Made by a program: the position numbers and the translations under genes. Positions 45,113-53,790 of a DNA stretch of 64,000 nucleotides are shown here, in pieces. The notes beneath the pieces were generated by a model, which worked only from the letters and a program-made list of their open reading frames with translations, searched no databases and was not told the origin of the DNA. Source of the stretch: Arthrobacter citreus. Its GTDB lineage: Bacteria; Actinomycetota; Actinomycetes; Actinomycetales; Micrococcaceae. Each line of letters opens with the position of its first letter. The stretch's first letter is position 1. The DNA lies in NCBI RefSeq assembly GCF_038405225.1, contig NZ_CP151657.1, positions 2,852,001 through 2,916,000 of the forward strand, given 5' to 3'.

Positions 45113-45753
45113 TGAAAAAGGGCAGTGTGGCAGCGCGCGCCTACGAATTTTTTGATGCCTTGACCTGGATCGCGCTGCTGAACATCGCATTTATTGGATT
45201 CACTCTTCTTGGCGGAATCATCTTTGGTTTTGGTCCTTCGCTCGTTGCCGGCTCGACAACTGTGCGTCGCCGGGTGAAGGGGGAAGCGTTCAAGCTCTTT
45301 CCCGCCTTTTGGCAAGCGTGGAAAGCCGAGTTCTTCAGGGCCAACGCCGTCCTGCTGCCGGCAGCGGCGGTGCTGGCAGCGCTGGTGTCCAGCTGGCAGT
45401 TTTTCCGCATCGGCCAGGACGGTCTTTCCGCCGTGCTGGCCCCGGCCACCATGGTTGTCGCGGGCATCTGCACCATCGTCCTGTCCGTCCTCGTTCCGCT
45501 GCTCACTCATTACGAGATCAGGCTGGCCGCTGCAGTTCCGGCGGCCGTTAGCCTGACCCTCGCTAATCCGTTGCTGCTCATCCTTAACGGGATCATCCTG
45601 GCCGGCAGCGTCCTTGCCACCGTGCAGCTTCCTGGCCTGCTCCCCTTCTTTTCCTTCGGTTTGGCCCTCTATCTCACAACACGCGTGGCCCTGGATTTTT
45701 TTGTGCGCAACGAAATCCGGCTGGCGGTATCCCCGCTTCAACCAGCCGCCTAG
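45088..45753 (+). CDS. DUF624 (YesL-like) membrane protein
   Basis: Predicted 221 residues (213 if the GTG at 45112 is used). Five hydrophobic segments; the opening AYEFFDALTWIALLNIAFIGFTLLGGIIFGFGPSLVAGSTTVRRRVKGEAFKLFPAFWQAWKAEFFRAN is typical of DUF624, the YesL/YesV family that accompanies plant-polysaccharide transport genes in Bacillus. The ATG at 45088 lacks a ribosome site, whereas the overlapping upstream ORF ends at the GTG, so the true start is uncertain. First main gene of the operon. Confidence 0.82.
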   Translation: MHSEKPTVVKKGSVAARAYEFFDALTWIALLNIAFIGFTLLGGIIFGFGPSLVAGSTTVRRRVKGEAFKLFPAFWQAWKAEFFRANAVLLPAAAVLAALVSSWQFFRIGQDGLSAVLAPATMVVAGICTIVLSVLVPLLTHYEIRLAAAVPAAVSLTLANPLLLILNGIILAGSVLATVQLPGLLPFFSFGLALYLTTRVALDFFVRNEIRLAVSPLQPAA

Positions 45754-45849
45754 CAATTCCCGCTGCCGCCGGCGAAGTTGCCTGCGCCCGCACCTGCACC
45801 ACAACGGCATTCGCCTCACTGTTCGCTGCATTCATCAAAGGAGATCACT

Positions 45850-47385
45850 ATGCACCGCAAACCCCTTAAAGGACTGGCTCTTGTCCTCACCGCCGGCTTG
45901 GCGCTATCCGCCTGCTCCTCCAGCTCCGAGGAAGAAGCCACGGCGGCACTGGACACCGTCTCAATCATGGCCCCCTTCCTTGAGCCCCAGCCGCCGGAGC
46001 AGGGCGACACGATGCAGACCAAGCTCGAGGAGATCACCGGCAAGAAGCTCGACATCAATTGGGTGCCGAATGCCGACTACGAGGAAAAGACCAACATCAC
46101 CCTTGCCGGTGATGACCTCCCCCACGTCATGGTCATCCAGGGCAAAACACCGGGCTTCGTCAAAAACGCCACCGCGGGCGCCTTCTGGGAGCTGTCGGAC
46201 TATTTGGACGAATATCCCAATCTCATCACCGAAAACCCAGACATCGAACGCAATGCAAGCATTAACGGCGATGTCTACGGCGTTTACCGGGCACGCGACG
46301 CCATGCGGACGTCCGTCATCCTGCGCAAGGACTGGCTGGAGAACCTGGGCCTGGAGACACCCGCCACGGTGGATGACCTGTATGAGGTGGCAAAGGCCTT
46401 CACGGAGAAGGATCCCGACGGCAACGGAGTGAAGGACACCTACGGCCTCATCGTGCCTAAGTGGCCCGGAACAATAAACTCCAACAGCCCCTATGACGTC
46501 GTGGCAACTTGGTTCGGCGCCGGCAACACCTGGACTGAGGAGGACGGTGAACTCGTTCCCAACTTCGCCACTGAAGAGTTCATCGAAGCGAACAAGTACC
46601 TCAAGAAGTTCGTGGATGAAGGGCTGATCAACAGTGATTACGCCACCATGGATTCGGCCACTTGGAACGAGCCATTCTTCAACGGCCAGGGCGGCATCAT
46701 CGTAGACGTTCATTCGAGGGCTTCAGTACTCATCAACTTGTTCAAGGCACAGGATCCGGCCACGTTCGAGAACTTCGTCGATATTTCCGGAAACCTCGAA
46801 GGCCCCGACGGGGAGCTCCACGCCCACCCAACTCCCGGGTTTTCCGGCTTCCTTGCGGTTCCCAAGGCCAAGGTCAAGACCGAAGCGGAACTGAAGGAAG
46901 TCCTGAGCTTCCTCAACGAACTGAATTCGGAAGAAGCGGCCATCCTGATCAACAACGGCATTGAAGACGTCAACTTCACCCTCGACGGAGACCTGACGGT
47001 TCCCATCGCTGAGCTGACCGATGAAGGAAAGGAAGTTGCCCAGGCCGTCAAGACCTACTCCCAGCTGGGCACCAACGTGGACGGCATCAAGTACTACCTG
47101 CCCAAGCAGGCTACGGAATACGAGCAGGAAATGTTCGACAAGCGCCTTGAGATGCAGGAATCCGACCTCGAGTTCGCTGACCAGAACCCCGCCTCGGCGT
47201 TCATTTCGGAGACCCAGGTGGCCAAGGGAGCCCAGCTGGACAACATCGTCACGGATGCCCGCATCCAGTTCCTGGCCGGACAGATCGATGAGAAGGCGCT
47301 CCGCGCGGCGGTCGAACTCTGGAAGTCCAGCGGCGGCAATGACGTCATCGCTGAAATCAACGAACTGAACAAATCGTCCAAGTAA
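45850..47385 (+). CDS. Extracellular sugar-binding lipoprotein, LplA type
   Basis: Predicted 511 residues. Signal peptide with lipobox (GLALSAC). Mature part: family-1 solute-binding protein of the long LplA/YtcQ class: TKLEEITGKKLDINWVPNADYEEKTNITLAGDDLPHVMVIQG, GVYRARDAMRTSVILRKDWLENLGLETPATVDDLYEVAKAFTEKDPDGNGVKDTYG. The DPDGNGVKDTYG calcium-like loop is typical. ATG at 45850 with a perfect AAAGGAG. It likely captures pectin-derived oligosaccharides. A hairpin (47395-47426) separates it from the permease genes. Confidence 0.92.
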   Translation: MHRKPLKGLALVLTAGLALSACSSSSEEEATAALDTVSIMAPFLEPQPPEQGDTMQTKLEEITGKKLDINWVPNADYEEKTNITLAGDDLPHVMVIQGKTPGFVKNATAGAFWELSDYLDEYPNLITENPDIERNASINGDVYGVYRARDAMRTSVILRKDWLENLGLETPATVDDLYEVAKAFTEKDPDGNGVKDTYGLIVPKWPGTINSNSPYDVVATWFGAGNTWTEEDGELVPNFATEEFIEANKYLKKFVDEGLINSDYATMDSATWNEPFFNGQGGIIVDVHSRASVLINLFKAQDPATFENFVDISGNLEGPDGELHAHPTPGFSGFLAVPKAKVKTEAELKEVLSFLNELNSEEAAILINNGIEDVNFTLDGDLTVPIAELTDEGKEVAQAVKTYSQLGTNVDGIKYYLPKQATEYEQEMFDKRLEMQESDLEFADQNPASAFISETQVAKGAQLDNIVTDARIQFLAGQIDEKALRAAVELWKSSGGNDVIAEINELNKSSK

Positions 47386-47394
47386 GCGCACCGT

Positions 47395-47426
47395 CCGGGG
47401 GTGGGGCACTGACGCCTCACCCCCGG
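47395..47426 (+). promoter_or_regulatory. Intercistronic hairpin between binding protein and permease genes
   Basis: 13-base arms (47395-47407 and 47414-47426) that pair throughout with one G-U, loop six bases. Same position as the malE-malF hairpins in the other sugar operon. Confidence 0.72.
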
Positions 47427-47445
47427 GCCAGAGTAAGGACACATC

Positions 47446-48420
47446 GTGACCAGCATCCTTTCCAACGCGGACCCGCTCTCCGCTGCCTCCGGGCCGCCTT
47501 CCCCGGCACGGCGGAAAGTCCCGTTCAAGGCCCGGATGGTCCAGTACCGCTGGCTGTACCTGCTGTTGCTGCCGGGCATTCTATATTTTGCAGTTTTTCG
47601 CTACTGGCCCATGTGGGGCGCCCGCATCGCCTTCAAGGACTTCGTTCCCTTCCTGGGCATCGACGGAAGCCCGTGGGTGGGTTTCCGTCATTTTGAGGAT
47701 TTCTTCACCAACCCGGATTTTCCGCGGCTGCTGACCAACACCCTGGTCCTTGCGGCGCTGTCCCTCTTGGTGGCGTTTCCGCTGACCATCATCATGGCGC
47801 TGCTCCTGAATGAACTGCGGCTGCAGATCTATAAACGCACCATTCAAACATTGATCTATATCCCACATTTCCTGTCCTGGACCATCGTGGCGTCGCTGAG
47901 CTATCTCCTTTTAGCCATGGATGTGGGCCCGCTGTTTACTGGGCTGAACAATCTGTTTGGCACCAACATCGATTTTCTGGCGGACCCGGACTGGTTCCGG
48001 CCGATTATCGTGGCGCAGGAGATCTGGAAGAACACGGGCTGGGGAACCATTATTTTCCTCGCGGCCCTCGCCACCGTTGACCAGGAACAATATGAGGCTG
48101 CGGTGATCGACGGGGCCGGCCGGTTCCAGCGGGTCTGGCACATTACTCTTCCCAACATCCGCGGCGTGATCGTTGTCCTGCTCATCCTGCAAATCGGACA
48201 GATCCTCAATACCGGGTTTGAGCAGATCTATTTGATGTCCAACAGCTTGAACCGGACCGTGGCTGATGTCTTCGACACCTACGTCTACTTCGTGGGTATC
48301 ACGCAGGGCGCCTACAGCTACAGCACCGCCGTCGGCCTGTTCAAGGCAGTCGTGGGAGTCATCCTCATCTTTGGCGCCAATTCGTTGGCCAAGCGGTTCA
48401 ACCAGTCGGGACTTTTCTAG
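47446..48420 (+). CDS. Sugar ABC permease, LplB type
   Basis: Predicted 324 residues, six membrane segments. YRWLYLLLLPGILYFAVFRYWPMWGARIAFKDF is the LplB-type start; the EAA loop is EAAVIDGAGRFQRVWHITLPNIRGVI; PHFLSWTIVASLSYLLL and LNTGFEQIYLMSN are family marks. GTG at 47446 with AAGGA upstream. Directly followed by the second permease with no gap. The ATPase is not encoded here. Confidence 0.92.
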   Translation: MTSILSNADPLSAASGPPSPARRKVPFKARMVQYRWLYLLLLPGILYFAVFRYWPMWGARIAFKDFVPFLGIDGSPWVGFRHFEDFFTNPDFPRLLTNTLVLAALSLLVAFPLTIIMALLLNELRLQIYKRTIQTLIYIPHFLSWTIVASLSYLLLAMDVGPLFTGLNNLFGTNIDFLADPDWFRPIIVAQEIWKNTGWGTIIFLAALATVDQEQYEAAVIDGAGRFQRVWHITLPNIRGVIVVLLILQIGQILNTGFEQIYLMSNSLNRTVADVFDTYVYFVGITQGAYSYSTAVGLFKAVVGVILIFGANSLAKRFNQSGLF

Positions 48421-49293
48421 ATGGAAAATCGATACAACACAAAGCCGGGGCGTGTCTTCGACGCGTTCAACATTGTGCTCCTCGGCGCGGTGGGCATCCT
48501 TGCCCTGCTGCCGTTCCTTTTTGTCATTGCCGGGTCCTTCGCCACTGAGGCTGAGCTCACCCGACGCTCCTTCTTTCTGTGGCCGGAGGAGTTCACTCTC
48601 GGATCCTACGAGGCGATCCTCCAAACCCCCGCTTTCCTCCGGGCAATGGCCACCACCATCGGGGTGACGGCCACGGGAACCGTCATCCAGCTCGCCCTCA
48701 CCGTCTGCATGGCGTATCCGCTGTCCAAGCGGGCGCTTCCGGGACGCAACATCATCCTGAGCCTGGTTGTGTTCACCATGGTCTTCTCCGCCGGGATGAT
48801 TCCCACGTTCCTCGTGGTCAAGGACCTGGGCCTGCTTGATACCTGGTGGGCGCTGATCCTGCCCATGGCCGTCAACCCGTTCAGCCTGATCATCATCAAG
48901 AACTTCTTCCAGGAACTGCCCGCCGAGCTGGAAGAATCAGCGAAAATTGACGGCGCCTCGGAGCTGCGCATTCTGTGGAGCATCCTGCTGCCACTGTCCA
49001 AACCCGTACTCGCAACCTTTGCCCTGTTTTATGCGGTGGGCATCTGGAATGACTTCATGTCTCCTTTGCTGTATCTCAACGACAGCAGGATGTGGACCCT
49101 GCAGATGTTCCTGCGGCAGGTGACGGTGGCCTCCGATGCAATGCTTGATAACCCTGATCCCAGTTATATTCCTCCGTCCCAGGGCATCAAATTCGCCGTC
49201 GTTGTTGTTGCAACCATTCCGATCCTGCTGTTCTATCCCTTCCTGCAGAAGCACTTTGCCAAGGGCATCCTGATCGGATCGGTGAAGGGATGA
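48421..49293 (+). CDS. Sugar ABC permease, LplC/YtcP type
   Basis: Predicted 290 residues, six membrane segments. VFDAFNIVLLGAVGILALLPFLFVIAGSFA is the LplC-type first helix; the EAA loop is EESAKIDGASELRILWSILLPLSKPVLATFALFY; the chain ends in KHFAKGILIGSVKG. ATG immediately follows the LplB stop, and its own stop overlaps the SGNH start (ATGA). Confidence 0.92.
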   Translation: MENRYNTKPGRVFDAFNIVLLGAVGILALLPFLFVIAGSFATEAELTRRSFFLWPEEFTLGSYEAILQTPAFLRAMATTIGVTATGTVIQLALTVCMAYPLSKRALPGRNIILSLVVFTMVFSAGMIPTFLVVKDLGLLDTWWALILPMAVNPFSLIIIKNFFQELPAELEESAKIDGASELRILWSILLPLSKPVLATFALFYAVGIWNDFMSPLLYLNDSRMWTLQMFLRQVTVASDAMLDNPDPSYIPPSQGIKFAVVVVATIPILLFYPFLQKHFAKGILIGSVKG

Positions 49294-49925
49294 GGATCCT
49301 CTTGGCGGGAGATTCGACCGTTGCCGCATGCCCTCCCGAGGAATACCCCATGAGCGGATGGGGTCCGGAACTGGCCGGGTTCCTGGAAGCCGGAGACATA
49401 GTCCTGAATTTCGCGAAGGGCGGGGCAACCACCGCGTCATTCGCCGCTGAGGAACTGTGGCAGGACCTCCTCAAGGAACTTGAGCCGCAGAACTTCGTAC
49501 TGATCCAGTTTGGCCACAATGATCAAAAGCACCCCCAGTTGCTGGCACCCGAGGGCGGCTATACGGAACGGCTGGCGGAATTCGTGGCGGATGTCCGGGA
49601 CCGGGGCGGAGTGCCGGTGCTCTGCACGTCAGTGGAGCGCTGCTGGTTCTCGAACGCCCGCTTGTCCCCTTCCCACGGCGGTTATCCAGCGGCGGTGCGG
49701 GCGCTGGCTGCCCGGGAGCAGGTGCCGGTCATCGACCTCACCGTTTTCTCCAGCTGGTTGTACGAGTCATTGGGCGAAACGGCGGCACTGGCGCTGTTTA
49801 CGGAACAGGACAAAACCCATTTCTGTGTCCGCGGCGCCCGGGAAATTGCATCCTACGTTGCCCGCGCCCTGGCAGCGGTCAGTGGACGGGATGCGCGGCA
49901 GCCACCCCTCGGGCCGAACCTGTGA
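49290..49925 (+). CDS. SGNH/GDSL esterase, rhamnogalacturonan acetylesterase-like
   Basis: Predicted 211 residues, no signal peptide, so intracellular. SGNH blocks: GDSTVA (Ser9), GGAT (about 44-47), GHND (Asn77), and DKTHF (Asp174, His177). The pattern GDSTV...YPMSGWG...GGAT...FGHNDQK...DKTHF matches rhamnogalacturonan acetylesterases (YesT/RhgT class, CE12). Expected to remove acetyl groups from imported oligogalacturonide-rhamnose chains. Overlaps both neighbours by four bases. Confidence 0.85.
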   Translation: MRILLAGDSTVAACPPEEYPMSGWGPELAGFLEAGDIVLNFAKGGATTASFAAEELWQDLLKELEPQNFVLIQFGHNDQKHPQLLAPEGGYTERLAEFVADVRDRGGVPVLCTSVERCWFSNARLSPSHGGYPAAVRALAAREQVPVIDLTVFSSWLYESLGETAALALFTEQDKTHFCVRGAREIASYVARALAAVSGRDARQPPLGPNL

Positions 49926-50614
49926 CGGGCTACGCCAACGCACTGCGGTCCCCGGATGACCTGCTGGGCTGGATAGCTGAGGGGCCCGTGAACGTGAGCC
50001 AGGGACCATCGGGAGTAGTGTTGGCCGGATCTGCTCCGGACCCCGACGATGACGCCGCGCACTGGACCCTTTGGTGCCCGGTTCCCTTCAGCGACGGTAT
50101 CCGGATCTCGTGGGATTTCCGGCCCATCGAGGAACCCGGACTGGCCATGCTGTTTTTCGCGGCCCAGGGTCACTCGGGTGATCTGTTCGGCCCCCAGCAG
50201 CTGCCCCGCGACGGGCGGTACCCGCAGTACCATTCGGGTGACCTGGACGCACTGCACATCTCCTATTTCCGTCACCGGTGGCCGCATGAACGGGCGTTCC
50301 GCACCTGCAATCTGCGGCGGAGCGCCGGTTTCCATCTGGTGGCCCAGGGCGCGGACCCCCTGCCACCGGCCGCTGATGCTGACGGGTTCTACCGGCTGGT
50401 CGTTGAGAAGGACGGCCGCGATGTCCGGTTCAGCATGAACGGACTGCCGTTGTTCGCATGGCACGACGACGGCGCCGCCGGTCCCGCCCCGCTCACCGGG
50501 GGATACATCGGATTGCGCCAAATGGCGCCCCTCGTTGCCGAATACAAAGACTTTTCTGTCAGCAGCCTCATCCCCGGAGCTGACTCGACCACGTTGGAGG
50601 ATTCCCATGCATGA
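49922..50614 (+). CDS. DUF1961 family protein (YesU-like)
   Basis: Predicted 230 residues, no signal peptide. A beta-sandwich-like pattern with ISWDFRPIEEPGLAMLFFAAQGHSGDLF, YHSGDLDALHISYFRHRWPHERAFRTCNLRRSAGFHLVAQGADPLP and PLTGGYIGLRQMAPLVAEYKDFSVSSL fits the DUF1961 family, whose Bacillus member YesU lies in the rhamnogalacturonan cluster. GTG at 49922 overlaps the esterase stop (GTGA). Enzymatic role unknown. Confidence 0.82.
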   Translation: MTGYANALRSPDDLLGWIAEGPVNVSQGPSGVVLAGSAPDPDDDAAHWTLWCPVPFSDGIRISWDFRPIEEPGLAMLFFAAQGHSGDLFGPQQLPRDGRYPQYHSGDLDALHISYFRHRWPHERAFRTCNLRRSAGFHLVAQGADPLPPAADADGFYRLVVEKDGRDVRFSMNGLPLFAWHDDGAAGPAPLTGGYIGLRQMAPLVAEYKDFSVSSLIPGADSTTLEDSHA

Positions 50615-53294
50615 TGCAGTTGCGCTCGACTGGTTGGAGCCGGTGCCCCACCGGCAGGCAAGGGAACACGGCACGGCTGCGGCCCTGCCCGGCGGCACAA
50701 CCTTCGGTGTCCCCTTCCCCCGCGGCGCCGTTACCGATGCAGGATGTCTTACCCTGGCCGACGCGGACGGACATCCGGTGCGCCACCAGGCGTGGCCCAC
50801 TGCAATGTGGCCGGACGGTTCACTGAAATGGGCCGGCATTGCCACCGGCACCATGCCCATGGCTGCAGCTGGCGCATCCCTGCAGTTGTCCATCGCCGCG
50901 GACGGCACCGCAGACAACGCCGCGGCCCCGGTAGCCGCCGTCACCGTGGGCAACGCTGTCACGGCAGACACCGCGGAAACCGAAATCACGGTCGATACCG
51001 GGCAGCTGAAATGCGTCATCGGACGAACCGGGCGGGACTTCCTGAGATCCCTCTCCAGAGGCGGCACCGTGGTTGCCGAAAACGGCCGACTCGTCAGCTC
51101 CACGGTGGACACCGTGGAGGAAAACGCCGGAACCGTGACCCGCACCGGTTACGAGTCCACCGTGCGGGACGCCGTCGTCGAATCCGAAGGACCTGCCCGT
51201 GTTGTGGTGCGCATTAACGGGACGCACAGCGGCAACGGACGGGACTGGCTCCCCTTTGTGATCCGCTTGTACTTCCACGCGGACGCCAGAAGCATCAGGA
51301 TGATGCATTCCTTTACGTGGGACGGAGATGAACACCGGGATTTCCTGGCCGGCCTGGGCATACGCTTCAGCGTGCCGCTGCAGGGACATCTGCATGACCG
51401 CCATGTGCGCATCGCCGGTGCTGACGGCGGGTTCCTCGTCGAAGCCGTTCGCGGGATCACCGGCCTGCGCCGTGATCCCGGATCGGATGTGCGGGCCGCC
51501 CAGATCAATGGAGCGGCCACCTCCGACCCTGCGAGCTGGAATCCGGAAGTCGGCCAGCGGCTGAGCCTCATTCCGGCGTGGCCGGATTACTCGCTGTCCC
51601 AACTCACCAGCGACGGATTCAGCCTGCAAAAACGCACCGGCCCGAACCATCCCTGGATAGGCATCACCACCGGAACGCGGGCGGGAGGATTCGCCTATCT
51701 GGGTACGCCCAGCGGCGGTTTTGGCGTGGGACTCCGGGATTTCTGGAAGTCGTACCCCGCCGGAATCGACATCCGAGGTGCGGATGGACCGGCCGCCGAA
51801 ATCACGCAGTGGCTGTATTCCCCGCAGGCACAGCCCATGGACCTGAGGTTCTACCACGACGGGCTGGGCCAGGACACGTACGAAAAGCAGCTCGAGGGCC
51901 TCGAAATCACGTACGAGGACTACGAGGAGGGCTTCGGAACACCCTATGGGATAGCCCGCACCCACGAGCTGACCCTCTTTGCTTACGACGGAACACCGTC
52001 GACTCCGGACCTGGCAGCCGACGCGCGCTGGGCGGCTGCTCCCCCGCTGCTCCAGGCAACGCCCCAATACCTTTCCTCGGCCGGCGTTTTCGGGGACTGG
52101 GCGCCGGTGGACCGCAGCACCAGAGCCAGGGCCGCGCTCGAGGACAAGTTGGATTTCCTGTTTGACTTCTACAAGTCCCAGATCGAGGAGCGCCGCTGGT
52201 ACGGGTTTTGGAACTACGGCGACGTCATGCACACGTACGACACCGACCGCCACACCTGGCGCTACGACGTCGGTGGATATGCGTGGGACAACTCCGAGCT
52301 GTCCCCGGATCTGTGGCTTTGGTACGCCTATCTGCGGTCTGGACGGGCTGATATCTTCCGGGTTGCGGAAGCCATGACCCGGCACACCGGAGAGGTCGAT
52401 GTTTATCATCTGGGTCAGTGGGCAGGTCTTGGAACACGGCACAACGTCCAGCACTGGGGCTGCAGCGCCAAGCAACACCGCATTTCCAGTGCTGCGTACC
52501 GGCGCTTCTACTACTTCCTGACGGCCGACGAGCGCACGGGAGACCTGCTCGATGAGCTGGTGGAAGGGGAACGGAACTTCCTGAAGCTGGATCCCACCCG
52601 CAAAGTCCGCCCCGATGTCTACTCTCCGGATCCGGCCGCCCTGGCCGTCGGTCTCGGCACCGATTACGGAGCTCTTGCCGCAGCATGGCTGACGGCCTGG
52701 GAACGGCACGGCGACACGGCAGCCGCCGCCAAGTTGCTGGGCACCATGAAAGACATCGGTGCGCTCAAATACGGCTTCCTGACCGGTGAGGCACACTACG
52801 ACATGACCACCGGGCGCTTTGACACCACCCGGGAGCAGATCAGCGTCTCGCACCTGAGTGCAGTCTTCGGATTGGTGGAGGTTGCCAGTGAGTTGATCGA
52901 TCTGGTGGACGTACCGGAATTTGAACAGGCTTGGCTGCAATACTGCCGCCTCTTCCTCGCGGCACCCGCGGAACAGGAGGCGGAGGTGGGCCAGCCCTTG
53001 CCAGGCATTTATTTGACCCAGGCACACAGCCGGCTCACCGCCTACGCCGCCAAGCGACTCAACGATCCCCAACTTGCTGCCCGGGCATGGGTGGAATTTG
53101 CGGCTGGCGGAGAGCTGCTCGGCAACGACATTGCCTTCCGCGAACACCGCATTTTGCCCCCGCATGTTCTGGCGCCCGTCACGGAGGCCCGGACCGTTTC
53201 CACGAATGACGCATCCCAGTTTGGCCTTGCTGCCATCCAGCTGCTGGCGCTCGTTGGCGGGCAGGCACCGGACCCGGGAGCTCCGGAAGGGTAG
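50607..53294 (+). CDS. RIFT-barrel exo-rhamnogalacturonan lyase-like protein (YetA/PL26-like)
   Basis: Predicted 895 residues, no signal peptide. The N-terminus (VALDWLEPVPHRQAREHGTAAALPGGTTFGVPFPRGAVTDAGCLTLADADGHPVRHQAWPTAMWPDGSLKWAGIA) fits the RIFT-barrel start of PcRGLX-type exo-rhamnogalacturonan lyases and Bacillus YetA. The middle is beta-rich (150-480) and the C-terminal half helical, with YGFWNYGDVMHTYDTDRHTWRYDVGGYAWDNSELSPDLWLWYAYLRSG and HNVQHWGCSAKQHRISSAAYRRFYYFLTADER, an (alpha/alpha)-barrel pattern. ATG at 50607 with GGAGG six bases upstream, overlapping DUF1961 by eight bases. Assignment is by remembered family pattern and context. Confidence 0.8.
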   Translation: MHDAVALDWLEPVPHRQAREHGTAAALPGGTTFGVPFPRGAVTDAGCLTLADADGHPVRHQAWPTAMWPDGSLKWAGIATGTMPMAAAGASLQLSIAADGTADNAAAPVAAVTVGNAVTADTAETEITVDTGQLKCVIGRTGRDFLRSLSRGGTVVAENGRLVSSTVDTVEENAGTVTRTGYESTVRDAVVESEGPARVVVRINGTHSGNGRDWLPFVIRLYFHADARSIRMMHSFTWDGDEHRDFLAGLGIRFSVPLQGHLHDRHVRIAGADGGFLVEAVRGITGLRRDPGSDVRAAQINGAATSDPASWNPEVGQRLSLIPAWPDYSLSQLTSDGFSLQKRTGPNHPWIGITTGTRAGGFAYLGTPSGGFGVGLRDFWKSYPAGIDIRGADGPAAEITQWLYSPQAQPMDLRFYHDGLGQDTYEKQLEGLEITYEDYEEGFGTPYGIARTHELTLFAYDGTPSTPDLAADARWAAAPPLLQATPQYLSSAGVFGDWAPVDRSTRARAALEDKLDFLFDFYKSQIEERRWYGFWNYGDVMHTYDTDRHTWRYDVGGYAWDNSELSPDLWLWYAYLRSGRADIFRVAEAMTRHTGEVDVYHLGQWAGLGTRHNVQHWGCSAKQHRISSAAYRRFYYFLTADERTGDLLDELVEGERNFLKLDPTRKVRPDVYSPDPAALAVGLGTDYGALAAAWLTAWERHGDTAAAAKLLGTMKDIGALKYGFLTGEAHYDMTTGRFDTTREQISVSHLSAVFGLVEVASELIDLVDVPEFEQAWLQYCRLFLAAPAEQEAEVGQPLPGIYLTQAHSRLTAYAAKRLNDPQLAARAWVEFAAGGELLGNDIAFREHRILPPHVLAPVTEARTVSTNDASQFGLAAIQLLALVGGQAPDPGAPEG

Positions 53295-53395
53295 GCGCGC
53301 GGCAGGGAAATACGTGCAGAATTTTCGCCCTAATTATCCGGGCGCAACGGTGGTACGTTCGAAATCCGACAGACATAACTCCACCTGGAGGAATC

Positions 53396-53686
53396 ATGAC
53401 TGACCATGTTGCGCCCGTCAGCGACTGCGCTGTCCACAGCTGCGACTACAACCATGACGGCTGTACCGCCTACGCCATCACGGTTGGCGGAACCCCCGAC
53501 CACGCGAGCTGCGCCACCTTTATCGACACGTCGGAAACCGGCGGGCTGCCCAAAGTGCTGGCATCGGTTGGAGCGTGCCTGCGCAGCGAATGCCGGCACA
53601 ACGACCACCTCATGTGCACCGCCCACGACGTCAAGGTTGGCCCCGGCGCTGAGCTCGCTGACTGCCTGACCTATCAGCCGCGGTAG
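53396..53686 (+). CDS. DUF1540 cysteine-rich protein
   Basis: Predicted 96 residues with two related Cys-rich halves: DCAVHSCDYNHDGCTAYAITVGG...CATF and ACLRSECRHNDHLMCTAHDVKVG...DCLTY. Each has the C-x4-C-x6/7-C pattern with the final Cys of DUF1540, a domain thought to bind metal. ATG at 53396 with a near-perfect GGAGGA six bases upstream. It stands alone between the sugar operon and the acyl-CoA synthetase. Confidence 0.88.
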   Translation: MTDHVAPVSDCAVHSCDYNHDGCTAYAITVGGTPDHASCATFIDTSETGGLPKVLASVGACLRSECRHNDHLMCTAHDVKVGPGAELADCLTYQPR

Positions 53687-53790
53687 CTGGCCCGGCTGCC
53701 CCGCAAACGTCCTCCGAAGACCCGGAATGTGATCCACGCCTCAGCAGCCTGTAGCGTTGGAGGCCACAAACCCGCTTCAAAGGAGAACCG

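Noticed and set aside
50820-53165. 781-codon minus-strand frame over the RG lyase-like gene
   Set aside because: Shadow of the strongly coding plus strand; no domain or start signal.
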